Origin: Lepiota brunneoincarnata
Taxonomy: Eukaryota; Basidiomycota; Agaricomycetes; Agaricales; Agaricaceae
Direction: 5' to 3'
Assembly: GCA_023014365.1 (NCBI GenBank)
Contig: JAEBUN010000030.1
Coordinates: 124,001 to 188,000, forward strand
DNA length: 64,000 bases
The position numbers were made by a program, and so were the translations under genes. Position 1 is the first letter of the stretch. The number at the start of each line of letters is the position of its first letter. The notes beneath the pieces were generated by a model, which saw only the letters and a program-made list of their open reading frames with translations, did not search any database and was not told the DNA's origin. Below are positions 40,615-49,590 of this stretch, one piece after another.

Positions 40615-40781
40615 TATAATATCCTCTGCAGCGGGAAACCAAGACTGACTCTCCGAAATGCAGATATCATATCTCGACGATATACATTAGCATGGAGTAC
40701 CCAATTTTGATGGAAATTTTCTCACTGAAGAGCAAAAGGGAAAACAAAATCTCGGTTTATAAAAGATCATCAAATACTGTG

Positions 40782-42361
40782 TTGATTTGTCGTTATCTTC
40801 ATTGGCACGGCCTCCTCCCTATCCTTCCCCTCTTGCGTCAAGTTCGAAGAGCAAAGTGAGAGAGCGCTGCATTTGGAAGCCTGAGTTTAATGGTATATCA
40901 AGCGGAGTTAGGTGACGAACCAAGAAGGTAGGTCTAAGCACATACCATTTCTTCTTGATCCAAATCTATACGCCTATGTAGCCATGCCTCCATGTCCCAT
41001 GGGAAAGCACCTCGTCGATCCTCCTTCCAGTATCCCAACCTGTGGTACCGGTCAAGGAAAACGTTTGTTTTGCCTACAGGGCGCGGATAATCCCCTGCGG
41101 CATGGAGGACAGCACGCAACTCGACGCCCCCAAGGAATGCAGAGAATAGATCAGGATTCTTCTTATACATTTCAGAGCGAAAGAATGCTCGCAACTCCAC
41201 ATCCTCAGGGTTATTATCATCTTCAAAGTTTCCAGGGTCGTCAGAGCCAATTATGAATCGCTGGTTATCCTCTTCAAACCAACCAACCCCACAGACATCT
41301 GCTCACAACGGGCGAAAGGCAGCAGATTCCCAGTCGACGATGCCAGCAATCGCGCCTGATTGCGGGTCAATAAGAATATTACCGTCATGCAAATCACCAT
41401 GCGAAAAGCGGAAATTGGATCCATCCGCTCATGGCCCTAACACAGTGGAATTTGGGTATAAATTGTAAATGCTTCGAAAGAGCTCAACACATTTTTCGCA
41501 GGTCGGAAGATCATAATAGGATCTGGTAGGAGGATCGCCGTTAAACGCAACGAGCTTGACATAGTCCTCTGACGTGAATATGGGTAGTGTTTGAGAAGGA
41601 GAAGGGACCGTCAGGTGATAGTTAATGAGAGAGATATCGTGAAGGGGTCCGAGCTCGTACGCATCATGGATAGAGTGGTTGCAGTGGTCCCTTAGCATAC
41701 GTAAAGATTCTGGAGACAACGGGGCCCATCGCGACGACCTGGGCGCTTCATCCCGGATAAGCCAGAAATCGACTTGGCTAGGAGGTCGGAATCATCCACC
41801 GCGTTGACTCTATGATAGATTCCTCCGCAGCCGTCCGCCTTGAGCTGGAATAGTTGGTCGTAAATGTCGATGAGATCAAGAGCCAGCCTCTGCTTTTGGG
41901 GTAATTGGAGGTCATCCCAGATGCTGCCCAACTCCACGCCTGGCACATGTTCCATAATGAGCCATTCTGCGCCGACTGGATTATTTGCTTCCGAGCAATA
42001 TGCGAAGACCTTCGGGACAGGGAGTGAAGTACGGCCTATGATCATCTATCATTAGTGTCCATGTCAAAAGGAAGAGTCGCTTACTTCGCACAAAGTCCAT
42101 AGCAGCTACTTCACTTTCAGTTTTGAAAACTGGCTTCACCGGTGCTACTAACCGAGTAACGACAGTGCGAAACGGGAGTTTGTAAGAATAAAGACGAGCA
42201 TAGTTCGTTTGGTCAAGACCAATTGCAACGGGAGGTCCGCATTGTGTAGTAGGTATACGAAAAACCTGGCACACTATGCTCTGGAGAGCGGCTAAGTTTA
42301 TGGTAATGCCAGCCCAAGGGTCATCCTCCTCATGCGAATCAATTGAGGACGCGTCTGACAT
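40782..42361 (-). pseudogene. APH-family kinase, damaged tandem copy
   Basis: This copy is close to the intact gene at 36599-38182 over its whole length, with the same two introns. Lesions are clear from comparison. One base is lost near 41,747, between SGL and LSPESL. Two TGG tryptophan codons have become TGA: in PWADG near 41,432 and in LWADVCG near 41,302. The original stop codon position reads CAA. The catalytic-loop region around 41,390 is still conserved. It lies in unit 2 of the tandem duplication. Confidence 0.85.
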
Positions 42362-42689
42362 TTTGAAGTAGAGAATAAGAGGCTAAGCCTTTATCAGTAA
42401 ATTTAAATTTAAAGATTGCATCAGTCGCCATCAGCGGAGTTGGAAAATCTCGGTATCCTCGGCCTCGGTGGTCACCGGCGGATCGTCGTCCTTATACATT
42501 TGTATACATTTGTACCATCTCTCAGTATGCGGCAGCAAGCCATGCTGTTCCAATCCAAGGCTATGGTTCAATCCGTTGCTTTTTGGGAACGGGCGGTACA
42601 TAACCAGAAGTTGGGCGAGACGTCTCGGACTCTTATTTTCACCCGTGCAAAAAAAAGACTGGAAAGTGGTAACTACGGGCATCTCAGTC

Positions 42690-43800
42690 CCACCCACCCT
42701 GAGATGTAATAAACCCAGCATTTTGAGGAAATCGTTCTCCCAATAGATCAAATGGGCCCATGACAGCTCTATACGGCGCCGGCACCCACGCAAGCCCTCT
42801 TCGTGAGCACATAGGCGCTATTCAATCAATGGCTACGAATTCCTGCCGCGCAACATTAACGTCATCAAGAAAATACTCTTGATTCTCGGACAGCGCCATT
42901 GAGGCTCGAGGTCGTCGAAAGAAAGGCTTCGCAGGAGCTCTTTATCGAGAGTGATTTCGCCCGAGGTCTACAGCGTCAACGTCGGGAAGGATAGAAAGAA
43001 GAGAAGACACAACGTGCGCGCTGACTCCCGCCAAGCTAATAGAAGTGATGGTGCATCTAGAGCCATGGAGAAATTGCTTAACAGAGCCAACGCAAATCCC
43101 ATCTGAACCATCAATATCAATTTCAATCAACCGAGGAGCACAAACAGAATTGAAGAAAGCAGGATTGTTTTCCATGCGTGCGGACCAGGAGAGCTTGCGC
43201 ACATATGTAAGCTTCAATGGCTGGGCAGCTTGAGGGTCCTCTGCTAGATCCCCGTTTGCAGAGAATCGCAGGGAGGCGAGGTTGGGTACCTCTCGCAAGA
43301 CGCAGAGGAGGTTGCTAATCCCACCCAAATTTCTTTGTATCGAGGAGTCAGTAATTTGATGCCAGGGGCAGAGTTCACAAAGGAAAGGTGCCTCCATAAA
43401 AGGTTCAAGTGAAGGGAGCCTGACATGGAGTCCATTATTATTATCACCGAATTGGAGTGAACGGAGCTGGGGGTATACCGAACATTGGGATCGAATAGAG
43501 AGGGCAACAGTGTATCAATCCAGGCTCCTCCAGTGACTTACATGACGAACATATGCAACTACGAATAACTGAACGAGCGGCAAATCCAGGCGCGAGTCTG
43601 ACCTGGCGTGGTGAACGTAATATCTCACTATAGCTTGCAGACGAGCGAGAGGGTTTCGCTCCAGGGGCTCCTTCCTGAGTTTGGTGGTCAATATCCTTAC
43701 TAAGCTGCACAAAAGAAGGCCCCCCCCCGCGAGCGTCTCCGGCGGAAAAACGGTCGACCAAGGAGAGAGTCGTCCGCCATTGGGAGTGTTATACAAGTGG
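42690..43800 (-). pseudogene. F-box protein gene, degenerate, unit 2
   Basis: From its 3' end, the tail AVMGPFDLLGERFPQNAGF matches the C-terminus of the other F-box proteins (compare MAPFEYFGERYPQ at 46.4 kb). Next comes an open stretch at 42942-43397 with FLCELCPWHQITDSSIQRN, LTYVRKLSWSARMENNPAFF, CTITSISLAGVSAHV and LSILPDVDAVDL, the leucine-rich part. The 5' part at 43.4-43.8 kb, with SAGDARGGG-like and VIRSCICSS-like text, is split over three frames. No intact F-box start remains. It is the counterpart of 38490-39007. Confidence 0.7.
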
Positions 43801-44029
43801 AGGTAGGAGGGAAAGGAACAAACTTAGCACGTTATGTGCAACGTTGCTTCCCCGCGCCTTCATGGTCATGTCAGGAGGCGAGGATCTTGATAACACGCCG
43901 AGAAAGTCTGAGGACTGTTAACGTTATTTCGAATTCAAAATAGGGGTTAAATTGGGGCATTTCTTGCGATAGGGCGATCAAAAGCATTTAGGACCTCTGT
44001 AAGGTTTCGCTCGATGCTTTGTTACATGT

Positions 44030-44496
44030 TGAAGTGAGGATAGTGGGGTTGGTAGCGAGCACGACTGCGTCCGTCTTCGCAAAGCTTTTGACCGCAGAAG
44101 GGGGGGTGGAGAGAGAATAGAGAACGAGAATGAAGCGAGAGCGAGAACGAGAAGAGAAAACGAAGAGGGAGAAGGGGCTTGAGTAGATAGAAAGAGAGCT
44201 GGGTGTATTTTTTCCACTACCCCTGGGCATGTTTCCGCCCGTTTATGGATATTCGTCGGTAGTGTATACCTACCAGCCTGCCGTTAGACACCTCAGTACT
44301 CGCGTTACGAGCTACTGAGGTGAGTAGAGTCTTCTCATGTTTTTCCCACTATGATACTTATGCCTATGTTAGTCTTAGTTATTCTACAGGTATAGAATAT
44401 ATAGTACTCACGTTACGAGCTACTGAGTCTTAGTTATTCTACACTTGTCTGCTTCCTCTGCCAACCTCGAGGCCATTCATCACTCCCTTCAGACGG
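44030..44496. mobile_element. unit-2-specific insertion, candidate solo LTR or similar
   Basis: The flanks match unit 1 (GTTACATGT on the left, AATAGACGGTCCG on the right), but where unit 1 has about 30 bp, unit 2 has about 467 bp. The insert starts TG and has CA near its end (44490-44491). It holds a purine-rich tract (about 44,110-44,180) and two copies of a motif around GTTACGAGCTACTGAG at about 44,300 and 44,415, the first able to form a hairpin with CTCAGTA/TACTGAG arms. CTTAGTTATTCTACA is also present twice. No matching target-site duplication was found, so the type remains open. Confidence 0.4.
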
Positions 44497-44669
44497 AATA
44501 GACGGTCCGATCCGTGATTCACTCCAATTTTGGGTGTGTCCCAACCCTACCAGGTTACAAAAAACTATATTGTGCATGGAGCCAACGTCAAGCTATGTTC
44601 AACGGTCAGCCAATGGCATCCTGGCTATTACATCCCTCCTGAAACGGTACTGGGACCTCGTATACCGAG

Positions 44670-46010
44670 TTAACTCTCCCCCGGCAAGCGGTCGAATTGA
44701 GCTACGAGGGTCCCATACCCTGGAATCCACTGTTGTTTAACGTATGCAGGTTTAATGCCTAGCAACTCCAGCTTGCACCCGCCCAATTCCCCACAGTGGA
44801 CACGGAGACGCGATTCAACCATCGTTGCAAACTCCTCCCACATGATCGTCGGGGCAGTGGACGTGTCAAGGGTGATTCTCTTGATCCTCGGACAGGGCCT
44901 CCGCTGAGACTCCAAGTCGTCAAATGTGAGGTACCGCAGGAGCGTTTTGTCCATCGTGGTCAGACTGATGTCGACGGTTTCAACGTCCGGAAGGGTAGTG
45001 AGAAGCAGGGACGCAACGTGTCCGCTCACTCTATTCAGTCTGATGGAAGTGATGGTGCAGTTCGATTGGTGGAAGAATTCCTCGACAGGGCCAACCCAAG
45101 TCACTTCCTCATCTTGGTCACAATCGATCTCGATTTCGGTTAGGCGAGGAGCACGGGTTGAGTTGAAGAAAAGCCAGTAGTTGTGCGTGTGCGTCGACCA
45201 GGAGAGCTTACGCAAATGCGCAAGTTCCAACGGCCGATTGAATGATTCGATGGCCTGCCTATCGCTTCCCAAGCTATTCAACTGGTGGAACCGCAGGGAG
45301 ACGAGCTTGGGCATAGCTCGTAAGACGCAAAGGAGTTTGTTAACCACGTCTTTCCCTGACTCTATGGTAAAGTGGGTGATCTGAAGCCAGGGGAACCTTA
45401 GCTCAGTCATGCGACAAGGGACATTGTAAAGACCGAGTTCGCAAAGGAGAGGTGCATTTGCAAGGAGTTTCCCATGCGAGTTTGAAACCTTATGCATTCC
45501 GTCACCGATGAGTCTGAATGAACGGAGCTGAGGATATTGAAGACTGGGGTCGGATAGGTCGGATAACAACTCGTTCGAAGCGTCGAAAGCAACATCCCTC
45601 CAGCGAAGAGTGTATTGAAAACACTCGGTTATGAACAATAGGGCGGCTAGTGGCCCCCGCCAGAGCGTCTTCACGTGAAGGGTGAGAGGGTACTCCCGGG
45701 ATCGATTTAAACCCATTTGGAATCTCGCTAGCAGGGCGACGTAGTTTGTGGTGACCTCCCCGTACCCAGGTGGGCCAAGATAAATTGAAATGCTTCCCCA
45801 TAGTCGTGGTGTGGTAAATGTAATGTCTCGCCACAGCCTGCAGACGAGCGAGAGGATCCAGGGGTACCCTGGGTTCCCATGGATTGTATCTTCCTCCAAG
45901 CGCTCCGGTTCCATATCGGTGATCAATACCCCTTCTGGCTGTACAAAGAAGAATATCTCTGCAAGGGTCTCCGCAGGAAAGCGGTTGATCAGGGAGGTGT
46001 CCTCCGACAT
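44670..46010 (-). CDS. F-box/leucine-rich protein, intact, 446 residues
   Basis: This is a single uninterrupted frame. The N-terminus, INRFPAETLAEIFFFVQ then PWILSLVCRLWRDITFTTPRLW, is the F-box-like domain expected to bind Skp1 in SCF ubiquitin ligases. The rest is a series of degenerate leucine-rich repeats (LRSFRLIGDG, LCELGLYNVP, LVSLRFHQL, LRKLSWSTH, LTEIEIDCD, ITSIRLNRV, VETVDISL), likely the substrate-binding part. The target is unknown. It heads a family of at least five copies in this 10 kb, of which this and 47973-49313 are the undamaged ones. No introns were needed. Confidence 0.85.
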   Translation of the reverse strand: MSEDTSLINRFPAETLAEIFFFVQPEGVLITDMEPERLEEDTIHGNPGYPWILSLVCRLWRDITFTTPRLWGSISIYLGPPGYGEVTTNYVALLARFQMGLNRSREYPLTLHVKTLWRGPLAALLFITECFQYTLRWRDVAFDASNELLSDLSDPSLQYPQLRSFRLIGDGMHKVSNSHGKLLANAPLLCELGLYNVPCRMTELRFPWLQITHFTIESGKDVVNKLLCVLRAMPKLVSLRFHQLNSLGSDRQAIESFNRPLELAHLRKLSWSTHTHNYWLFFNSTRAPRLTEIEIDCDQDEEVTWVGPVEEFFHQSNCTITSIRLNRVSGHVASLLLTTLPDVETVDISLTTMDKTLLRYLTFDDLESQRRPCPRIKRITLDTSTAPTIMWEEFATMVESRLRVHCGELGGCKLELLGIKPAYVKQQWIPGYGTLVAQFDRLPGES

Positions 46011-46318
46011 TGAGAGTCTGTAAGTGGGGGAGGGAGTACGGGTCAGGCTTGCTTGTGGTGGCAGTTGAAGGCATATTTAACCCCCCAAAACCATATTTGA
46101 CGTTGTTCGTGCTCGGGAGGAAGGCCAAGAAGCAAGTTTAATCCGTCACGTGACCATGACTAGGAGAGCGTGATCGGTAGGTTGACGACCGGCGCCCGTG
46201 GCCTGATGTCCACCAAACTAGTCAGCTTCTTTTTGGTCGCAGCGATGTTCGGACCCAACAACAGTCGATGTGTGCGGCAACTTCATTAAGATATTAAAGT
46301 ACTTTAAACATGTTTGAG

Positions 46319-47680
46319 TCAAAGGTCATGTGTACCGTTATATCGGTCCCCAATTGTGATAGACTTCTTGTACTGAGGATATCGCTCTCCAAAATATTCA
46401 AATGGAGCCATGAATAATTGATCCCTCCAGGCCCAGCGCAAGCCGTATGTAGGTTTGAGAACGTACACAGACGCCAGTGCACAAGCCTGAGGGTTCTCAC
46501 AAACACGGAGGCGTGATTCGAGCATGACCGCAAAATCCGCCCACATGTCCTTCGGGACACTTGGCATATTGAGGATAATTCGTTTGATCCTTGGACAGGG
46601 CCATTGAGACTTGGAATCATCGAATGTAAGAGTTTGTAAGAGCCTTTTGTTGAAATTGGCTAGACTGAGATTGATCGTTTCAAGGTCCGGAAGGATAGTG
46701 AGAAGTGAAGACATAACATCCGCATAGATCGCCTCGAGTTTAGCGGAAGTTATGGTGCACCCCGATTCACGAAGGAATTGTTCGACAGTGCCAATCCAAG
46801 CATCCGTACTGGGATGACCCTTGATTTCAATCACAGTCAGTCGAGGAGCACGAACTGAGTTGAAAAGTGCTGAATAGGTGTCTATACCCATGGATCCTGC
46901 CCAGGAAAGCTTGCGCAAGTGTGACAGCTCCAATGGTGGAATAGCATGGGTACTCTCTTCCTACTGAGTCGGCTGGTGGAACTGTAGCGAGATGAGGTTG
47001 GGCATCTCCCGCAAAATGGAGAGAAGGCCGTTAACATTGCCTATTTGCGTGTCTATCGCAAAGTCGGTGATTTGAGGCCAGGGGAACCTTATGGCGGTTG
47101 GGCGATAAAAGTGATATTTGAGGTGAAGTTTGGAAAGGAGAGGTGCATCCGTGAATAGTTCAGTTGTAGACAGCGCCGGAGTCAACCCAATCCCAGGCTT
47201 GTATTCAAGCAACCTGAGCGAACGAAGATGGGGACATCGAAAGTCAGGATTGGTCAAGATGGGCAGGAGTCGATAGATTGGAAAATCAAGGGTGACGTTT
47301 CTCCAATGGCTGGCACGACGAAAGCATGGCAGTATGAACGCCTCGCGTCCACGCGACAGCACAGAAAGGTTGAGAGGGTGCTCCTTGGATCGCTCTAAAC
47401 ATAATTCGAATGTTGCCAGCATGGAGCCGTAAACGGCGAGCCACCTGGGGCCTGCACCGAGATGAACAGTGATGTTCCCCCATAGGTATGGTGCAGCGAA
47501 TATAATGTCTCGCCATCGTCTGCAGACAAGGGAGAGCACCCAGGGGTATTTTCGATTCTCGGGGGTGAAATTCTTGTCCGTGGGCTCAGTAATGAACACG
47601 CCCTCCGGTTGTATAAAGGTGAAAATGTCCGAGAGGATCTCTGTGGGAAGAGAGTTGATCGAGGGGTCATTGTCCGCCAT
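46319..47680 (-). pseudogene. F-box/leucine-rich protein with one in-frame amber codon
   Basis: From MADNDPSINSLPTEIL (47680) the frame is open through the F-box (LPTEILSDIFTFIQPEG, WVLSLVCRRWRD) and repeats to LISLQFHQPTQ. A TAG at 46961-46963 interrupts it, and the very same frame then continues for about 213 codons (PLELSHLRKLSW and onward to YGERYPQ-like FEYFGERYPQ) to a stop at 46319. One substitution (CAG to TAG is the simplest) would explain the break. The first exon-like segment encoding TPENRKYPWVLS is shared almost exactly with the mosaic copy at 40.6 kb. The truncated form would keep the F-box and half of the repeats. Confidence 0.75.
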
Positions 47681-47972
47681 TGAGAGTGGAAGTGAGATCA
47701 GAGACAAAGACCAAGCTGTCGCGTGATCAGTTGCGTTTGTTGATCGCTTATGTCACCTAGAAGTTGACGCCAGCGCGCTTGATCGACGCGTTGCGGGGTT
47801 CTCATCGGCGCTTCATCCACCGTTCGGCCCGAGGCCTGTCTTCCTAGCATTGCCGTCCGCCCCTTGCTTGGGAAATAATCTCTTTAAAATGCACAAAACC
47901 ATACTTCAAACACAAATTCCTAGGGCAAAGATAATAGATTACTGGATTCCCCCCGTCTCCCAACAGTCACAA

Positions 47973-49313
47973 TCATTCAAATGGCGATTTTTCCTCGTAC
48001 GTGATTGACATTATACCTTGGGGCGAAAATCGTTGTTCCAAGGGCTGGAACACATTTGAGTAGAACGGATGTGGTTGGACCGGCACTTCGTAGTATTTAT
48101 GTACGACAATGTGCAAGGATTCCAACCTCCGCCCTCGCGTACTCGGGTTACCGGGAATACAGAGGCGCGACTCGACCATGGAAGCAAGTTCTTCAATGCC
48201 CAAAGTTCGCATGTCTTCGAAAACAATTCTCTTGATATTCGGACCAACCCATCGAGGCTTGGAGTCCTCAAAAGTGAGGTCTCGTATGAGTTCTTTGGTG
48301 GACGAGAGATTCGAGAAAGTGGCTGTTTCAACCTCTGGAAGGAGAGCGAGAAGCGAGACCGCGAGCGCTGCGCTGATTTTCTCCAGCCTGATGGAATTGA
48401 CCGTGCACCTCGACCTGCAAAGGAACTGCTGGAAAGAGTTATCCCAATTCCCATCCGTACACTGAAATACAAGCTCCTCAAGTCGAGGAGCATGTAGCGA
48501 GTTGAAGAATAGGGAATGGTTAACCATGTACGTCAACCAGCTGAGTTTCCGCAGATGTATAAGCTCCAAGATTCGTGTAACCTGAACATTCTGTTCCTCG
48601 CTGTGATATTTATGGAATCGTAAGGAGATAAGGTTGGGCATGGCTCGTAATACGTCGAGAAGGTCGCTAATCTCGTCCGCATTCACGTCCGCAGAGAAGT
48701 CGGTTATTTGAGACCAAGGAAGCCCCAGCTTCACCAGGCGATACGGAAATTCCTGGAGAATGAGTTTCGAAAGTAAGGGTGCTTCTTGGAAGAGTACGGT
48801 TTTGGGAACACCCGAGTCCCCCCCGAAAGAGGCTGGTGTGCCGCGGAGGGTGAGAGAACGGAGATGAGGATATTGCAGGTTGGGATCAGATATGAAAGGT
48901 AAAATATCCTCAATCGGGGTATCGAAAACAACGGTCCCCCAATGACCGACATGATGAACACATTGTGACATGAATGATGGAATGAATGCCAGCGTCTGGG
49001 TTGTGTTTGCCTGTATGGAAAAGACGAGAGGGTATTCCCTCGACCGCTCTAGACACACATTCCACGCTGTCATCAAGGCCTTGTGGCGGGTGGTGGTTCT
49101 GGATGTTTGAACTGGGTCCAAATGAATATGAATAGTTGCCCATAGCTGCGGTGCGTTAAACGTGATATCTCGCCAAAACCTGCAGACGAGCGAGAGCTTC
49201 CAGGGGTATGGCTCCTTGCGGACGAGTTCCACTCCTCTGGTCTGTACGAGGGAAAAGATTTCGATGAGAGTCTCTGGAGGAAGACGATTAATTGGGGGTG
49301 TGTTCCCTGACAT
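47973..49313 (-). CDS. F-box/leucine-rich protein, intact
   Basis: This is a single open frame of 446 codons from MSGNTPPINRLPPETL; an in-frame ATG 14 codons upstream (49355) is possible, but the paralogues start at this position. The F-box reads INRLPPETLIEIFSLVQ and WKLSLVCRFWRDITFNAPQLW. Leucine-rich segments follow (LRSLTLRG, LSKLILQEF, LISLRFHKY, LRKLSWLTY, LEELVFQC, VNSIRLEKI). It is more diverged from the 44.7 and 46.3 kb members than they are from each other. The presumed role is as a substrate adaptor of an SCF ubiquitin ligase; the target is unknown. Confidence 0.83.
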   Translation of the reverse strand: MSGNTPPINRLPPETLIEIFSLVQTRGVELVRKEPYPWKLSLVCRFWRDITFNAPQLWATIHIHLDPVQTSRTTTRHKALMTAWNVCLERSREYPLVFSIQANTTQTLAFIPSFMSQCVHHVGHWGTVVFDTPIEDILPFISDPNLQYPHLRSLTLRGTPASFGGDSGVPKTVLFQEAPLLSKLILQEFPYRLVKLGLPWSQITDFSADVNADEISDLLDVLRAMPNLISLRFHKYHSEEQNVQVTRILELIHLRKLSWLTYMVNHSLFFNSLHAPRLEELVFQCTDGNWDNSFQQFLCRSRCTVNSIRLEKISAALAVSLLALLPEVETATFSNLSSTKELIRDLTFEDSKPRWVGPNIKRIVFEDMRTLGIEELASMVESRLCIPGNPSTRGRRLESLHIVVHKYYEVPVQPHPFYSNVFQPLEQRFSPQGIMSITYEEKSPFE

Positions 49314-49590
49314 TGGGGGTACAGAAGTGGGGCGATGATAGGCCAAGGGAAGCAACCCGGGATCCGAAACGCCCAGTTATCCCATGTTATCTCGTGACTG
49401 GTTGGAGAGTTAAGTATAGACCTGTGCCCACGGGGATATGTAATACGACATATCGATTCCTTGCCGCGACATCATGCGCTCTCTCTCGGTCCCTAGATAT
49501 TATAATAAATTGGGCTATCACAATGGTCTAATAGAATCAGTGTATACCCGATAAGTCGAGGAAGTGTATTCCATATTCCCTTTAGAATGT

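Larger units (their letters stand above)
36500..40620. repeat. tandem segmental duplication, unit 1 (APH + F-box module)
   Basis: Unit 1 at about 36.5-40.6 kb corresponds to unit 2 at about 40.7-46.0 kb in the same orientation. Each contains, left to right: the 3' flank and APH-like kinase gene, its 5' flank with a shared CATCAGCGGAGTTGGAA, a damaged F-box gene fragment, a conserved non-coding flank (around AATTTTGGGTGT), and a second F-box gene. Unit 2 is longer because it keeps more of the middle F-box gene (42.69-43.24 kb) and carries a 0.47-kb insertion at 44.03-44.50 kb. Identity is high in places, such as the kinase coding region, and low elsewhere. Confidence 0.8.

Noticed and set aside
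40782..42361. Repeat-induced point mutation (RIP) of the APH copy
   Set aside because: Both nonsense changes are C to T at CpC on the plus strand. Basidiomycete RIP-like signatures usually centre on CpG, and only a few changes were examined, so I do not claim RIP.
44720..45180. Plus-strand frames opposite the F-box genes
   Set aside because: They are antisense shadows of the intact minus-strand F-box gene and recur at the same place in its copies only because the DNA is duplicated.
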